From Trematomus loennbergii (taxonomy: Eukaryota; Chordata; Actinopteri; Perciformes; Nototheniidae): a stretch of 64,000 nt of DNA. Within the stretch, counting starts at the first letter, position 1, and every line of letters begins with the position of its first letter. Location: positions 248,001 through 312,000 of the forward strand of contig JAAOOA010000434.1 of assembly GCA_012861695.1 (NCBI GenBank), in the 5' to 3' direction. The notes under the pieces were generated by a model. That model saw only the letters and a program-made list of their open reading frames with translations, searched no databases and had not been told where the DNA came from. The translations under genes were made by a program, and so were the position numbers. Positions 35,435 to 45,910 of the stretch are shown here, piece by piece.

Positions 35435-36331
35435 CAGACCTGGCAAAGTCATGTCGGGACGACTACGAAGGTAAAATAAAATACATGCACTGCACTGTTT
35501 TAATCTGCACAATACTGGTCTTAGATGTACTTTTATTTGCTCAGTAGATCGAGCTAGCCATGCTAGAACTTGCTAACGTTAGGTCCAAGCTGGCTAACAA
35601 CATCTAGCTAGCTAGCTATTCTCAGCGATGCCCGCTATGAACACGTTTTGACTTGTGAATAAGTGTGCAATGTTCTGTAATTTGCTTCACTAACTCATGG
35701 CACTAATCGTGTGTTTCAGGCGAGGTGTTTCTCTCAGGATTAGAAACTAGTTTTCCCCTCCGGGATAAAACGATAATATAACGTTAGCAATTAGCATGCT
35801 AGCTGGACATAATGCTACCTCTGACAATACATTGTAGTTGCTATAATTTCAAGTAATTTGCAACATTCATTCTACATGTTAATGGTAAAAGCTTAAACAG
35901 TTGATTACCTGCATGCCACAAAGACTGATGTTCTAATATTTTTGCACATTTAAGTAGAAATGTAATTGAAATTCTATTTATTTTTACCTTTTTTTTATTG
36001 ATTGTTATAATTGTACTCAGCCATGTTATGTTAGATGTCAATCCACTTACACTGTAACTACTCTGGCCTTGAAAGAAGGTTACACATCTAACTGATGTCC
36101 ACTAATCCCTATAAAACAAAGTTCAAGCATACATTAAGCACAAAACAATAAATAAGGGCACTTTGATATTTATTCTTTATTTGATATTATTTGATCCTAT
36201 CTATCTATCTTATCTTCTACTTTACACCTGCATTTTGTACACTGTCCCTGCCTGCACCATGTCCAATGTTGGACAATGTTGTCTCGTTGTTGCGATTATA
36301 CTGATCTTGTATCTTGCATATTTCAGCTTAG

Positions 36332-36564
36332 GAAAGTGGGCACGCGATGACAGCTTCCTTGACACCATCATGGCGATGGACCGCCGTGCCATGGTCAGCA
36401 AGGAAAATGAGGAGCTGCGTGCCAAGGAGATGCACGACGAACGGCTGCTGCATTCACACAAGGCCCAGGAATCGGACGACCAGCAACAAAATACCTTTCA
36501 GGCTGGGCTTCTGGCAGTGCTAAGCGAGCTGATTAAATCCAACAGGCCTTCAATACAAAATTAA
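36332..36564 (+). pseudogene. Harbinger Myb-like protein, last exon
   Basis: After an acceptor TCAGCTTAG|GAAAG, the frame reads GKWARDDSFLDTIMAMDRRA and continues through a charged, probably coiled-coil segment (ENEELRAKEMHDERLL) to SELIKSNRPSIQN. It aligns with element 2's GKRTRDANFFDTAQALEDRR. An open frame starts further upstream at 36163, but that part is intron-like. The middle exon (about 35720) is broken. Confidence 0.55.
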
Positions 36565-36609
36565 GAAAAACTTGTCGTCGTTGATAAACTGTACAATGAC
36601 TTGTTGGGA

Positions 36610-36718
36610 GGCGTGTGGTCTGGTGCGTTGGTGTTCGGATCAGGGGAGCACAGGTTCAAACCCCACTGCAGTCAGGATGTCGTTGTGTCCCTGGGCAAGA
36701 CACTTCACCCCAAATTGC
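36610..36718 (+). mobile_element. tRNA-derived SINE, copy 2
   Basis: It has a B-box (GGTTCAAACCCC at 36653-36664) followed by GTCGTTGTGTCCCTGGGCAA and ACACTTCACCCCAAATTGC. It is the opposite orientation of the same family as 15654-15836, here inside Harbinger element 1. Confidence 0.65.
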
Positions 36719-37298
36719 TTACACCTGGGACAGTTAATTTTGTATTATTGTGATTATATATATATGCCACTGTTATTAATACTGACACCTAACTTTGCAC
36801 TAAGGTGTGTCTGCTGCTGAGCCTACCTATTGTTATTATAGATATATATATTGCCACTGTTATTATATTGTTTTGATACTACTGACACTTATTGATCTGC
36901 TGCTGATAAATAAAAGAGAACCTACATGCACAGCACTAGCATCATGACTGTCTTTGTTTAAACCAGCAGCAGTGCAGCGGTACACAGACTAACCTGTGTG
37001 TGTGTAACGTAGTTCTTCAGGTGTGTATGCTTAACATGTATGTATTTATCACAGTAAAGATGGTATACAAAAGCTTTTTAAAGAGCCTTCAACCTCATCC
37101 CATTGTCTTTAACACACATTTAACATAATAATATACAAATATACAGTATGAGTGCTGACATGATACTGACATTTAATCTTTGCACTAAGGTGTGTCTGCA
37201 CTATTGTAATTGTGTCTGTTGACTGGTAAATAAAAGAGAGAACCAAATGCACTGTACAAAAGATCAGCTTTATTGTCAATTTACAATTTCCATGCTGT

Positions 37299-37830
37299 TC
37301 AGATGCCTCTCCCCAACGTTGCTTCCAGGCGAATACAGAGGAGTTGAAAAGAGCCCTTGGACATTCGGAAATCTTTGATCCACTGCACATTGGTGTACGT
37401 TGGCACCACCTCCCACCAGACCGACGTTCTATTGTTCACCCAGAGTTCCGTAGTATTCGCATATCTGGAACACATACAAAGACACAAATTAGCCCTACAT
37501 AACTCCATAAATCCTACATTAGATAGTATTAATGTGATTTAATGAACGTACCATTGCTGTTCTTTGGGCGTGATAACGGCCATCATCCTCAGCTGTCCTA
37601 CGGCGAAACATGTCCATAGCGTGTGCTTTCGTCGTCCAATCCTTTTGTTAAGGCTTCTTAACCGCCTTCGCCTCCGACTCAGCATTTCTATTGCATTTGA
37701 ATGGTCGATCTGAGATTTGTATTTGTGGCTGAGTTATTGACTTGAATAACTCAGTTACGAAGCTGTATAACACGACCACCAAAACGTCAACTCCATACCG
37801 TGTCTGAGGTCGGAAGGTAAACAGAAGCAT
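37299..37830 (-). pseudogene. Harbinger nuclease, N-terminal part
   Basis: Two minus-strand frames, 37830-37648 (VVVLYSFVTELF) and 37508-37299, give the start and the first conserved block of the PIF/Harbinger transposase. That block runs from NRTSVWWEVV to WIKDFRMSKGSFQLL, the stretch that precedes the DDE core in HARBI1-like proteins. It ends LEATLGRGI with no catalytic D, D or E, so the copy cannot transpose by itself. Element 2 retains the complementary C-terminal part. Confidence 0.7.
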
Positions 37831-38989
37831 ACAGCGGAAGCGGAAGTTTTTTTTCTTCTTCTTCTTCTCTCGGTTTTTTGGCGAATTGCAACTTTAAGGT
37901 GCATACCGCCACCTACTGTACTCGCCGTGAAGTTGTTTGCGGCCTGCCAGTAAACCCAAAGCAGAAGAAGAAGAAGTGACGTCAGCGGCTCATTTGCCTA
38001 ATCCACCCCCAGGAACTCATTTTGGTGTGAACGCGATCTGCTTTAGTTCATCAGAACTAAAAGAGCTCTCATGAACTAAAGTTCTCATGAACTACTGTGG
38101 GAAAAGTACTTGGTGTGAACGCCCCTAATATTGACTTACATAGAGCTCCCTGAACGTTGGTAATAGACGAGTTGGGATCGCGGTGAAATGCTCTCCGCAG
38201 ATCCATTCTCACAGCGTTTATCAACCTTTTTCTTACTCAATATCAAGCCACACTTATTGTTTTTACTTCTTTATTTTAATTGAATAATTGCGGGCTTTTG
38301 TTGCTGTCAGTTAGGGGGAGAGAAGGGGCTCAGAATACTGAAATCTGTATTGTTTCATCGTTTTTTCCTTCTAACTTTGTATTCTTTTCTAAACTACACA
38401 CTGTTATTTACTCAACAATAAGACACAATTATCCTTGTGTTTATTTATTTGTTTGATTAATAAACACAAGTTGGAGTCCGTCAGGACCGAGGGTCGGAGC
38501 AGCTCATAGTAGTTGCTTTAGAGAATTTTACACCCGGAAGTAAGTATTCTCTCCGCTTCGCTTGACAAACTCCGTGATTAATCCTCAAGCTCTGTGATTG
38601 GATGTTTGAGTGTGCGCCGAGGGTTATGCCGAGCGTCGAACATCACTTTGAAATGGGATGGAACCACGGCAGACTGTCCAAAACTGGATTTGAACGCACC
38701 CCGTCCCCCCCTCCCCCACCCCGTCCCCAGAACTACACATGATGGCTATTGTGTGTTTCGCAACACGTTCTATGGCACGTCTCTGCTGGGAATTGTAGTT
38801 TTAAAAGACGTTTTCGTATTTCCCATAATAAGAAGTTGCCAGTATTAAACTGTGTACATCCCTGGAGGTTTAGGGGATAGGAAAAACTCAAATTTAAAAC
38901 ATATAATTAATAAATGGGTGAAAATTGCTTGTGTCCATAACGGGCAGCATTAATATATACCCACATGACAGCTAAGGTCAGAAGAGCTT

Positions 38990-39305
38990 TATTTAACAGC
39001 TGGTCTTATGTCTGTGAACAAACTCCCAGAAACCTGCAGGTCCGCTGCAACTCTTACTACTTTTAAATCCAGGCTGAAGACTTTTCTTTTTGCCGCTGCT
39101 TTTAATTGAACTATTCATATCTTAAACTGCACTGTAACTTTTATCCATGTATTTTTTCTTTTAATGTTTATTTTATTATCTTTTATTTTTAATGACTGAT
39201 TTTAAATGCCATTTTCTTAATGTCTTCCATTTTTGTAAAGCACTTTGAATTGCCTTGTGTTGAAAGGTGCTATATAAATAAACTTGCCTTGCCTTGCCTT
39301 GCCTT
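38990..39305 (+). mobile_element. 3' end of a LINE with (TTGCC)n tail
   Basis: It contains the last 30 codons of a LINE reverse-transcriptase ORF (39017-39109; NKLPETCRSAATLTTFKSRL, ending AAAFN). A 3' UTR follows with AAAGCACTTTGAATTGCCTT and GTGCTATATAAATAAACTTG, then five TTGCC repeats. This is a typical 5'-truncated copy of a teleost L2-like LINE. Confidence 0.8.
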
Positions 39306-39743
39306 GTGACCCCTTGTGATGCCCCTGTGGGTCCATCATTAGAGAGGGTGTGGCTGTCCTGTCTGGGCTGTGTTGATTGCACTGATTGCAGTAACTCATG
39401 GCACCTGGGTCTGGTGTCCTGCAGGTATTTAAAGCCTCTCTGCTCCTCTCTGTGGTCTCTCTGCTTTTCCCTACAGGCCTCCGGTTTTGTTGAGTATATG
39501 CTGTTGTTACTTTAGTTGCTTTACTTTGTGCACCTCAACACCCTCACACATATACGTCCATGCAACCCTCACCCTGCATTTACACTACTGATACCACTGA
39601 CGTCCACACCTCATGCTTTACTTATTGTTGCACTTCATTTGATTTGGCTAATTTGAATTGTTTTGGTTAAATAAACATATTTTAGTAACCGTTGACATGG
39701 TGTGTCTCCTCTTTGTTGTGGCCTTTTGAGCCAGGTCGTAACA
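39306..39743 (+). mobile_element. LTR-like segment (possible solo LTR)
   Basis: It begins TGTGACCCCTTG and ends CAGGTCGTAACA, with a TATA-like GTATTTAAAGCC (39424 on), a pyrimidine-rich CTCTCTGC stretch and a late AATAAA (39670 region), the order found in LTRs. No target duplication is visible, so this stays tentative. Confidence 0.4.
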
Positions 39744-40009
39744 CCCCTCCTGTTGTTAATTGATAAGCCTGAAACATGCACTTGTCAAGGTTCAGAGGCA
39801 CATTTTGCAAATATGGCAGTAGCCATCGATCGTCTTAAGATAAGATATACTTTATTGATCCCAAATTGGACATTTTTTCGTTACAGCAGCATGTGTAACA
39901 GTTGTAAATATGCAGTGGTGTTTATTTGTAAATCATTTAGTATAATCACACAAATTCTGTGTTTTATATTGAATAATTCTGTGTTCTTTATTTATTGAAT
40001 GTTAAAAAA

Positions 40010-40625
40010 AAAACTTGGGTCGCAGGTTCCTCAACAGTGCATTACAAGACATCTATCAATATGTGTGTACCTCCACCATTAAACTGTCATATTCTGCACA
40101 TTTCTTATACTATCTACATACATCTTATAAGAGTTTAATACATATGTATAATATCAGTTAAAATAAGTGCTTCAACATAGTTAACATTGCAGGAAAGTTG
40201 ATTGTCAAGTCCCAAAACAAATTATGCAATATATTAGACGTTAAGTACTTTGTCAGGCTTAATATTTATCTGTAGTTACCCCCAAAGTTTTTTTCTTTTT
40301 CAAAAGAAGACCTTAATCTAAAGTATTCTTTAATGTTTAAATAAAGCCTAATTAGTTTGTCTGTTTTGCACATCCTCCTATTGATATCTTTGTACGTCCT
40401 ACACTAAACTGTTTTATTGTAGAGATCACTTACAGTATCTTATTGATATTTTATATTCTATATTTCTATCATTGACCTTCTACTTTCCCCCTATGAAAGT
40501 ATGTACTCTTAATATTTTTATGTTTTCATCAAATATAACGTATCAACAAAAAGATTCAATAACATGCTTTAACCACTAGGCAGTTAAAGCACTCAGGTTT
40601 ACAGTTAACGCAATAAAATATACTG
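40010..40625 (+). repeat. Foldback loop module shared with FB-D
   Basis: It is nearly identical to 51849-52260 over long stretches (CTTGGGTCGCAGGTTCCTCA, ACATCTATCAATATGTGTGT). It continues into the TTAATATT site that in the 33.4-34.2 kb paralogue is occupied by the TTAA MITE. Confidence 0.8.
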
Positions 40626-41921
40626 CTGTTTGCAGTTTCAACCTGGTCTCACCAGAATGCGTGACTCCACCACGACTCCTTAACACTGCAGTGCGTGGTG
40701 GAGTCACGCACTGCTACATTAGGTGTCGGCACCACGCAAACAACCCCAATGTAAAGTGAATGAGGCTCCTTTGTCGTGGTGCACACACGCATTTCTACAA
40801 CGTCCCGCAGTGAGATTTTATTCTATAAAACGTTTTTAAAATCTACTTTATAGCTTGTAGTAACTCACGGGAGGCTTCTTTTATTTTATTTGTATTCATA
40901 ATAATTTTTATTTTTCGTCAGAATGTATTATGGTGCATTATTTACCAGTTTTTGTTCTCAAAAAACAGTGCATTGTGTGTAATACAACTGTGATTTTTAT
41001 TAAATTAGTTAGTTTTTAAGGAAGGCCAGAGCTTCAGCTGTGTCAAATAGATTGTTCCCTTTAGTTAACGTTATTTAAAAGATAATTATATTCCTATTTG
41101 ATCATGTCCCCTTTATTGTATTACGGACGCAGAGAGCAATGTGAGCGTCCATTCCCATTGGATAACGGAGGATTTTACACCCGGAAGTAAGTATTCTCCT
41201 TACTGTTGATTGATTTTACAGTGATATCTGCACTACTCATCGACTCAAAAACACCAGATTATCCTTGTTAATTACACAACATTGATTGGTTTAAATTGTG
41301 TACAATGCTTTTGTAATTTTCCCCTTCGATTCGGAGAAACAAATATGTGTTCAGAGTTTAGGATTGCCGAAGACACTACACTACCCAGAATCCTCAGCTA
41401 TTGTTCCACTGCATTCCATATGGAAAAAAAACGTTTCGTAAAAGATAAAATCATATTTTATTCAGCAGTGCTTGCTTTACTCTTTGAAAGTCATCACATG
41501 AATGCATTGTAATGAATGGTTTGGCTGCATTAGACATTACACATCTGTCGTAGTTCTTTATTTATCTACAGAGATCGGGCCTCAGAATAGACCGGAAACT
41601 ATTATTTTACCGTTCTGTTTTAATTTCACAATAAAGTTAGTAGTAATAATTTGTTTTGATATTATTGTTTTTTATTAACTACTAGACCGCTGGGTCATGT
41701 TAAGACCATCTTTTCTGTGTTGCTGTGGGTTTTTTACATCGCTTTTGTGTTACAAATATCAAAACAATAACAGAATATATCCGTCGTAAACTAAACCAGA
41801 AACAGCAGTATATTTTATTTTGTTAGTCTGATTTAAGGGTTGTTTATATTTCATATCATTAATCCAAATCTGTAAAGTAACTAAAATAAATGTAGTGGAG
41901 TAAAATACCAGGTTAACCTTA

Positions 41922-42077
41922 AAGAAAGCCCTCAGGATTATAAAAGACCCCCATCACCCCAGCCACAAACTGTTCTGTCTGCTGCCGTCTGGCAGGCGGT
42001 ACCGCAGCATTCGGACTAAAACCACCAGACTCAGGGACAGCTTCATCCCACAGGCCATAAGACTATTAAACACCTGA
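41922..42077 (+). pseudogene. LINE ORF C-terminal fragment
   Basis: The 51 codons read KKALRIIKDPHHPSHKLF, then LLPSGRRYRSIRTKTTRL, ending IRLLNT before a TGA. The LLPSGRRYR...RLRDSFIPQA pattern is the conserved extreme C-terminus of fish LINE reverse-transcriptase proteins. The 3' UTR follows to about 42240. The copy is 5'-truncated and sits in the loop of FB-C. Confidence 0.7.
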
Positions 42078-42425
42078 ACTTTGAAACAACATCCATAACA
42101 TTCATCTGGCTGCTACTTAGAAATTATCTATCTAATATATCATATTCCAATCACTTGTATATAGACTCTTATTGCACTTTTTACTATTTTACTATTTTTC
42201 TTTTTGTATTTACTGCACTATTTTGTCTGTGTATCTGTTTTATTGTGTTGCACTGCGGGACGTTGTAGAAATGCGTGTGTGCACCACGACAAAGGAGCCT
42301 CATTCACTTTACATTGGGGTTGTTTGCGTGGTGCCGACACGTAAATGTAGCAAAGTTCGTGACTCCACCACGCACTGCGGTGTTAAGGAGTCGTGGTGGA
42401 GTCACGCATTCTGGTGAGACCAGGT

Positions 42426-43481
42426 GCCTGTACTACGAAGCTGGTTCAACCTAACCAGGATATGTTTGAGTTAGCCGGTTGGCCCAATCCAAAACATACG
42501 CGCTCTCGCTAAGCTGTACTACGACGCTGGTTATCAAGTGGATCGCTCAAGCCAGCCGTGTCCTATCTAGTTAGGTGCGCGTTCACATGAAAGGGGTGGT
42601 ATTTGGAGCATTCGACCAATCTCAAACATGGACAAGCGTACTGACAGCGCAGCGCGTCATACTTCCTGAATGAAAAGTGAACTTTAATATTAGTCAAATA
42701 TGAAGAAGTTAAACTTTAAACATCCATGACTTAAACACTTTATCCAGGATAAAAGCCACATAGCTGCACCTGCAAGGTGAATACAGCTGGTAAAAGAAAA
42801 AGGTTTATGATATCACTGCCCCATCCAAGACACGAGTGGATCTGACTTTAATTACATTTGACTCGAGTGTTTCGTCAACTTAATGTGTTGCTTAAAATAA
42901 TACTTCTGCATACAGTATGTGACACTGTGAGTGTTGCACGGCCAGATACGGCTCAAGAAGCTGACTAAAAATAAGGAAATATATGATAGATTATGATGTG
43001 ATATGATATGAATGATAATGGGACACATCGACGTCTGCACTCACAGTGCCACGGACTAATGTTACTCTGATCCGGTTACTTATTATGTGGCAGATATTTA
43101 AGTAAGCTTTCTTAACGCTAATGTTATAATAGTCAGATTGCTCTGAAGATGGGAGGGGATATTCTATTAATTTTCACGTTCACACAGTCAGTTGACTGTC
43201 TTTCCTGCAACGGCAGTTTTTCTGTATTTCCTCTATCCTGTAATATGACTTGATAGCTTTAAACTCCGCACACGGAGCTCTGATTGGTCAGCAGGCGGTG
43301 CTTTCACTGAGTTGATCTCTTAGCCTGCAACCTAACCTCCTCCCGAGGAGGTTAGCCGCTCAGCATAAGTTACCATGGAGATCTAGCCCGCTAAAAAGAG
43401 AACCAGCGTCGTAGGACCGGAAAGCCCGAGTTTTCCCTGAAGTCAGCCGGCTAAGCGAAAATCAGGCTTCGTAGTACAGGC
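42426..43481. mobile_element. Non-autonomous TIR element at the end of FB-C
   Basis: The termini GCCTGTACTACGAAGCTGGT and GGCTTCGTAGTACAGGC enclose about 1.06 kb without a gene. Subterminal GCTAAGC/GCCGGCTAAGC motifs and TACGACGCTGG/CCAGCGTCGTA also pair. CAGGT flanks both ends, so a 5-bp duplication within the FB-C terminus is possible. Confidence 0.75.
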
Positions 43482-44483
43482 CTCAGGTTGTCCAGTTTAG
43501 TTTATGGATGTATTTTGTTATCCACACATATATTGTGTTTATATTTGTAACACCAAACCGACAGAAAAGATGGTCTTAACATGACCCAGTGGTCTAGTTA
43601 ATAAAAAATATATTATCAAACATAATATTAATATGAACTCTTATTTTGAAAATACAGCTTCCTGTGTTCGAATGAGCTGCTCCGACCCTCGGTCCTGACG
43701 GACTCCAAAAGTCAGACATTATACAATCAAACAAATAAACACAAGGATAATTGTGTCTTATTGTTGAGTAAATAAGTGTGTAGTTTAGAAAAGAATACAA
43801 AATTAGTAGGAAAAAACGATGAAACATTAAAGATTTCAGTTTTGAGCCCCTACTCTCCCCATAACTGATGGCAACAAAAGTCCTACATTATTCAATAAAA
43901 TAAAGTAAAAACAATAAGTTTGGCTTGATATGGAGTAAGAAAAAGGTTGATAAACGCTGTGAGAATGGATCTGCGGAGAGCATTTTGCCGCAATCCCAAC
44001 TCGTCTATTACCAACGTTCAGGGAGCTCTATGCAAGTCAATGGGACTCCCTGATAGTTGAAACTCGACGCTAAAGGGCCCCCCCTTGCGTTGGAAAGTGA
44101 CGACAGGGACCCGGACATAACGTCAACATAGGCCGAGTTTGGAGTGAGAATGTGTTGCACATAAACACCATATCCCAACGTGCATTTCGGCTAAACAATC
44201 CAATCACCGAGATTAAACCATAGCTGAGGATCTTGGGTAATCAGTTCAGTAGGTGTGTATCGCAATGATGCTCGAAATGTCCCTTATAGGCCTATGTCTG
44301 TTTCCGGTTATTTTATTTTGAAATTCAGTTCCTGACGGATGCCAAAAAGCCCGAGATTATAGAATTAAGCAAATAAATAAAAACAAGGATAATTGTGTGT
44401 TATTGTCGAGTAAATAACAGTGTGTTATTTAGAAAAGAATAACAGATTAGAAGGAAAAAATACAGATTTCAGTATTCTGAGGC

Positions 44484-45598
44484 TGTTAAGATTGCGGAAA
44501 AGGTAGGACCCAAATGCAGACTACAAAAAAGGTAAAGGTCTATTGTTACGAACCCGCTAGGGATGAGGAAGGTAACACACACCAGATTGGAATTGGTAAT
44601 AATTATAATAGGATTTAATGAGCAACAACAAAGGTGCACAACAAAATGAGATCAAAAGTAGCCTAAGCCAAACAAAGAAGCCAAAAGGGCGCAGTTCTAC
44701 TGCTGGTAACAGGAAGACTCTAAAAATGAGCCTAATTAACACACCTGAGATCTCTTCCAATTAACTCTATTGGAAGGAGGCTGCAGGAAAACACAGCTAA
44801 CAAGATAAACTAAACACACGCTACTTTAAACACATAAATCAACACGCTACTCTAAGCACACATATAAACACACTAAACACGGATCACAAAAGTCAAACAC
44901 AGTCTATAGCTCAAGTCTGAAGTGTCCACGACACAGGAGCAAAATGTGTGAGGCGTCTGATCGCAGCAGAGCCTCCCGAGTGGTAATTGTCCCCGGGCTT
45001 TGTAATCATCTCCGGAAGGTGTGCGCTGGGATTGCACGGGGATTGGATCGCGTCGGGCCCGGCGTGCTCCAATCGGTGTCTTCGGAGGCGGACCAGGAAA
45101 TGGTAGCCAATGACGTTGGGGCAACTACACAGCTCATTTACATATGGAACAGCAAACAGCAAAACAGAATTAACAGGACCGGAGAGGCGACGGCCGTCAC
45201 ATCTATAAACAAAAGCGAGCTTTATTTCAAAAGCCGATCAGCAAAAAACATGGCATGGATAACACATAGGCAAAAAACATGGCATGGATAACACATAGGT
45301 AACACGAGGAAGATACAATACCAAAACACGGTCGTGACCAACATGGAGGGAGACAGGAAAAACAAACAATGAACCGACAGGGGAACACAGGGAAAGACAA
45401 GACTAAATACAGAGAGGGGTAATCACGGGACGAGAAACAGCTGGGAAAGGGAGGCAGAAACACAAGGGCAACAGGTGAACACAATGAGACAATCAGACAC
45501 AGGAGGAAAACAAGAGACAGGGAGAACAGAACAGCAAAACAAAACCCATTACCAGACAGACAACACTAAAACTGTGACATAACACCAAGATCGTGACA
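44484..45598 (-). mobile_element. LTR-like insertion in FB-F
   Basis: The FB module AATACTG...AGGCTCTGAGCCCC is interrupted here, and AGGCT borders both sides (44480-44484 and 45598-45602). On the minus strand the insert begins TGTCACGATCTTGG and ends CTTAACA, i.e. TG...CA. A second LTR is nested in it. A 28-bp tandem duplication (45243-45300 region) is present. Confidence 0.5.
44544..45201 (-). mobile_element. Solo LTR with 5-bp target duplication
   Basis: A 658-bp TG...CA segment (minus strand TGTGACGGCCGTCG ... GGTTCGTAACA) is flanked by exact TCTAT (44539-44543 and 45202-45206). It has no coding region. The structure is that of a solo LTR left by recombination of an LTR retrotransposon. 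The internal sequence needed to name the family is absent. Confidence 0.8.
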
Positions 45599-45910
45599 GG
45601 CTCTGAGCCCCATTTCTTTTCCTCACAGACGGCAAAAAAAGTCAGACATTATACATATTAAAATAAAAACAATAATTGTGGCTTGATATTGAGTAAGAAC
45701 ATGTTTTTATGAACCACACAGCTTCCGGTCTTCCAAGACCCGACCGGACAAAAATACATGTTGCAGGCACGAAACATACTACCAATAGAAATACATTTCT
45801 TTTAAAATCGTTCTGTGTGACACGAAAAAAAGGGGAAAATAGTGTTGGTGAACACGAATCAATAGATTAAATGTCGTGACTATAACACGAAATGCCGTGA
45901 GACTGCGTTG

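Larger units (their letters stand above)
34998..38124 (+). mobile_element. PIF/Harbinger element 1, inserted in FB-B arm
   Basis: The termini GGGCGCGTTCACACCGGAGT and ACTTGGTGTGAACGCCCC enclose 3.1 kb. The intact right arm of FB-B shows the uninterrupted target (GTCCCATTGACTT). Inside are Myb-like coding remnants on the plus strand and the N-terminal part of the nuclease on the minus strand. The two-gene layout is the Harbinger hallmark. A segment near 37845-38005 is almost the same as 63055-63215 in element 2. Confidence 0.85.
40639..43490. mobile_element. Foldback element FB-C, nested in FB-B
   Basis: It begins CAACCTGGTCTCACCAGAAT and ends GAGACCAGGTTG, the last bases being split off by a MITE. 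The flanks TGCAGTTT (40631-40638) and TCCAGTTT (43491-43498) match at 7 of 8 positions. The arms, about 175 bp, pair GGAGTCGTGGTGGAGTCACG and TTGTCGTGGTGCACACACGC. The loop carries the CACCCGGAAGTAAGTATTC module (41170) also found in FB-B and FB-D, and a LINE fragment. Confidence 0.85.
34879..44157. mobile_element. Foldback element FB-B, 9.3 kb with nested insertions
   Basis: It begins CAACACATTCTCACTCCCAA and ends GGAGTGAGAATGTGTTG, with near-identical 7-bp flanks TACATAA (34872-34878) and CACATAA (44158-44164). Each arm is about 490 bp once insertions are removed. The left arm (34879-34997 plus 38125-38510) pairs with 43670-44157, sharing TTGACGTTATGTC, TCCCTGATAGTTG, GATCCATTCTCACAGCG and CCGTCAGGACCGAGGGTCGG. 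The left arm is split by a Harbinger element, and the loop holds LINE, LTR-like and FB-C insertions. Confidence 0.85.
44158..45910. mobile_element. Right part of another foldback element (FB-F)
   Basis: The right edge matches the right arm of FB-A: GCAGGCACGAAACATACTAC, GTTCTGTGTGACACG and GAAATGCCGTGAGACTGCG, ending GTTG at 45910. Its inner part (44320-44480, 45600-45720) carries loop modules shared with FB-A and FB-B. FB-B is inserted in it on the left. Its own left end was not found. Confidence 0.6.
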
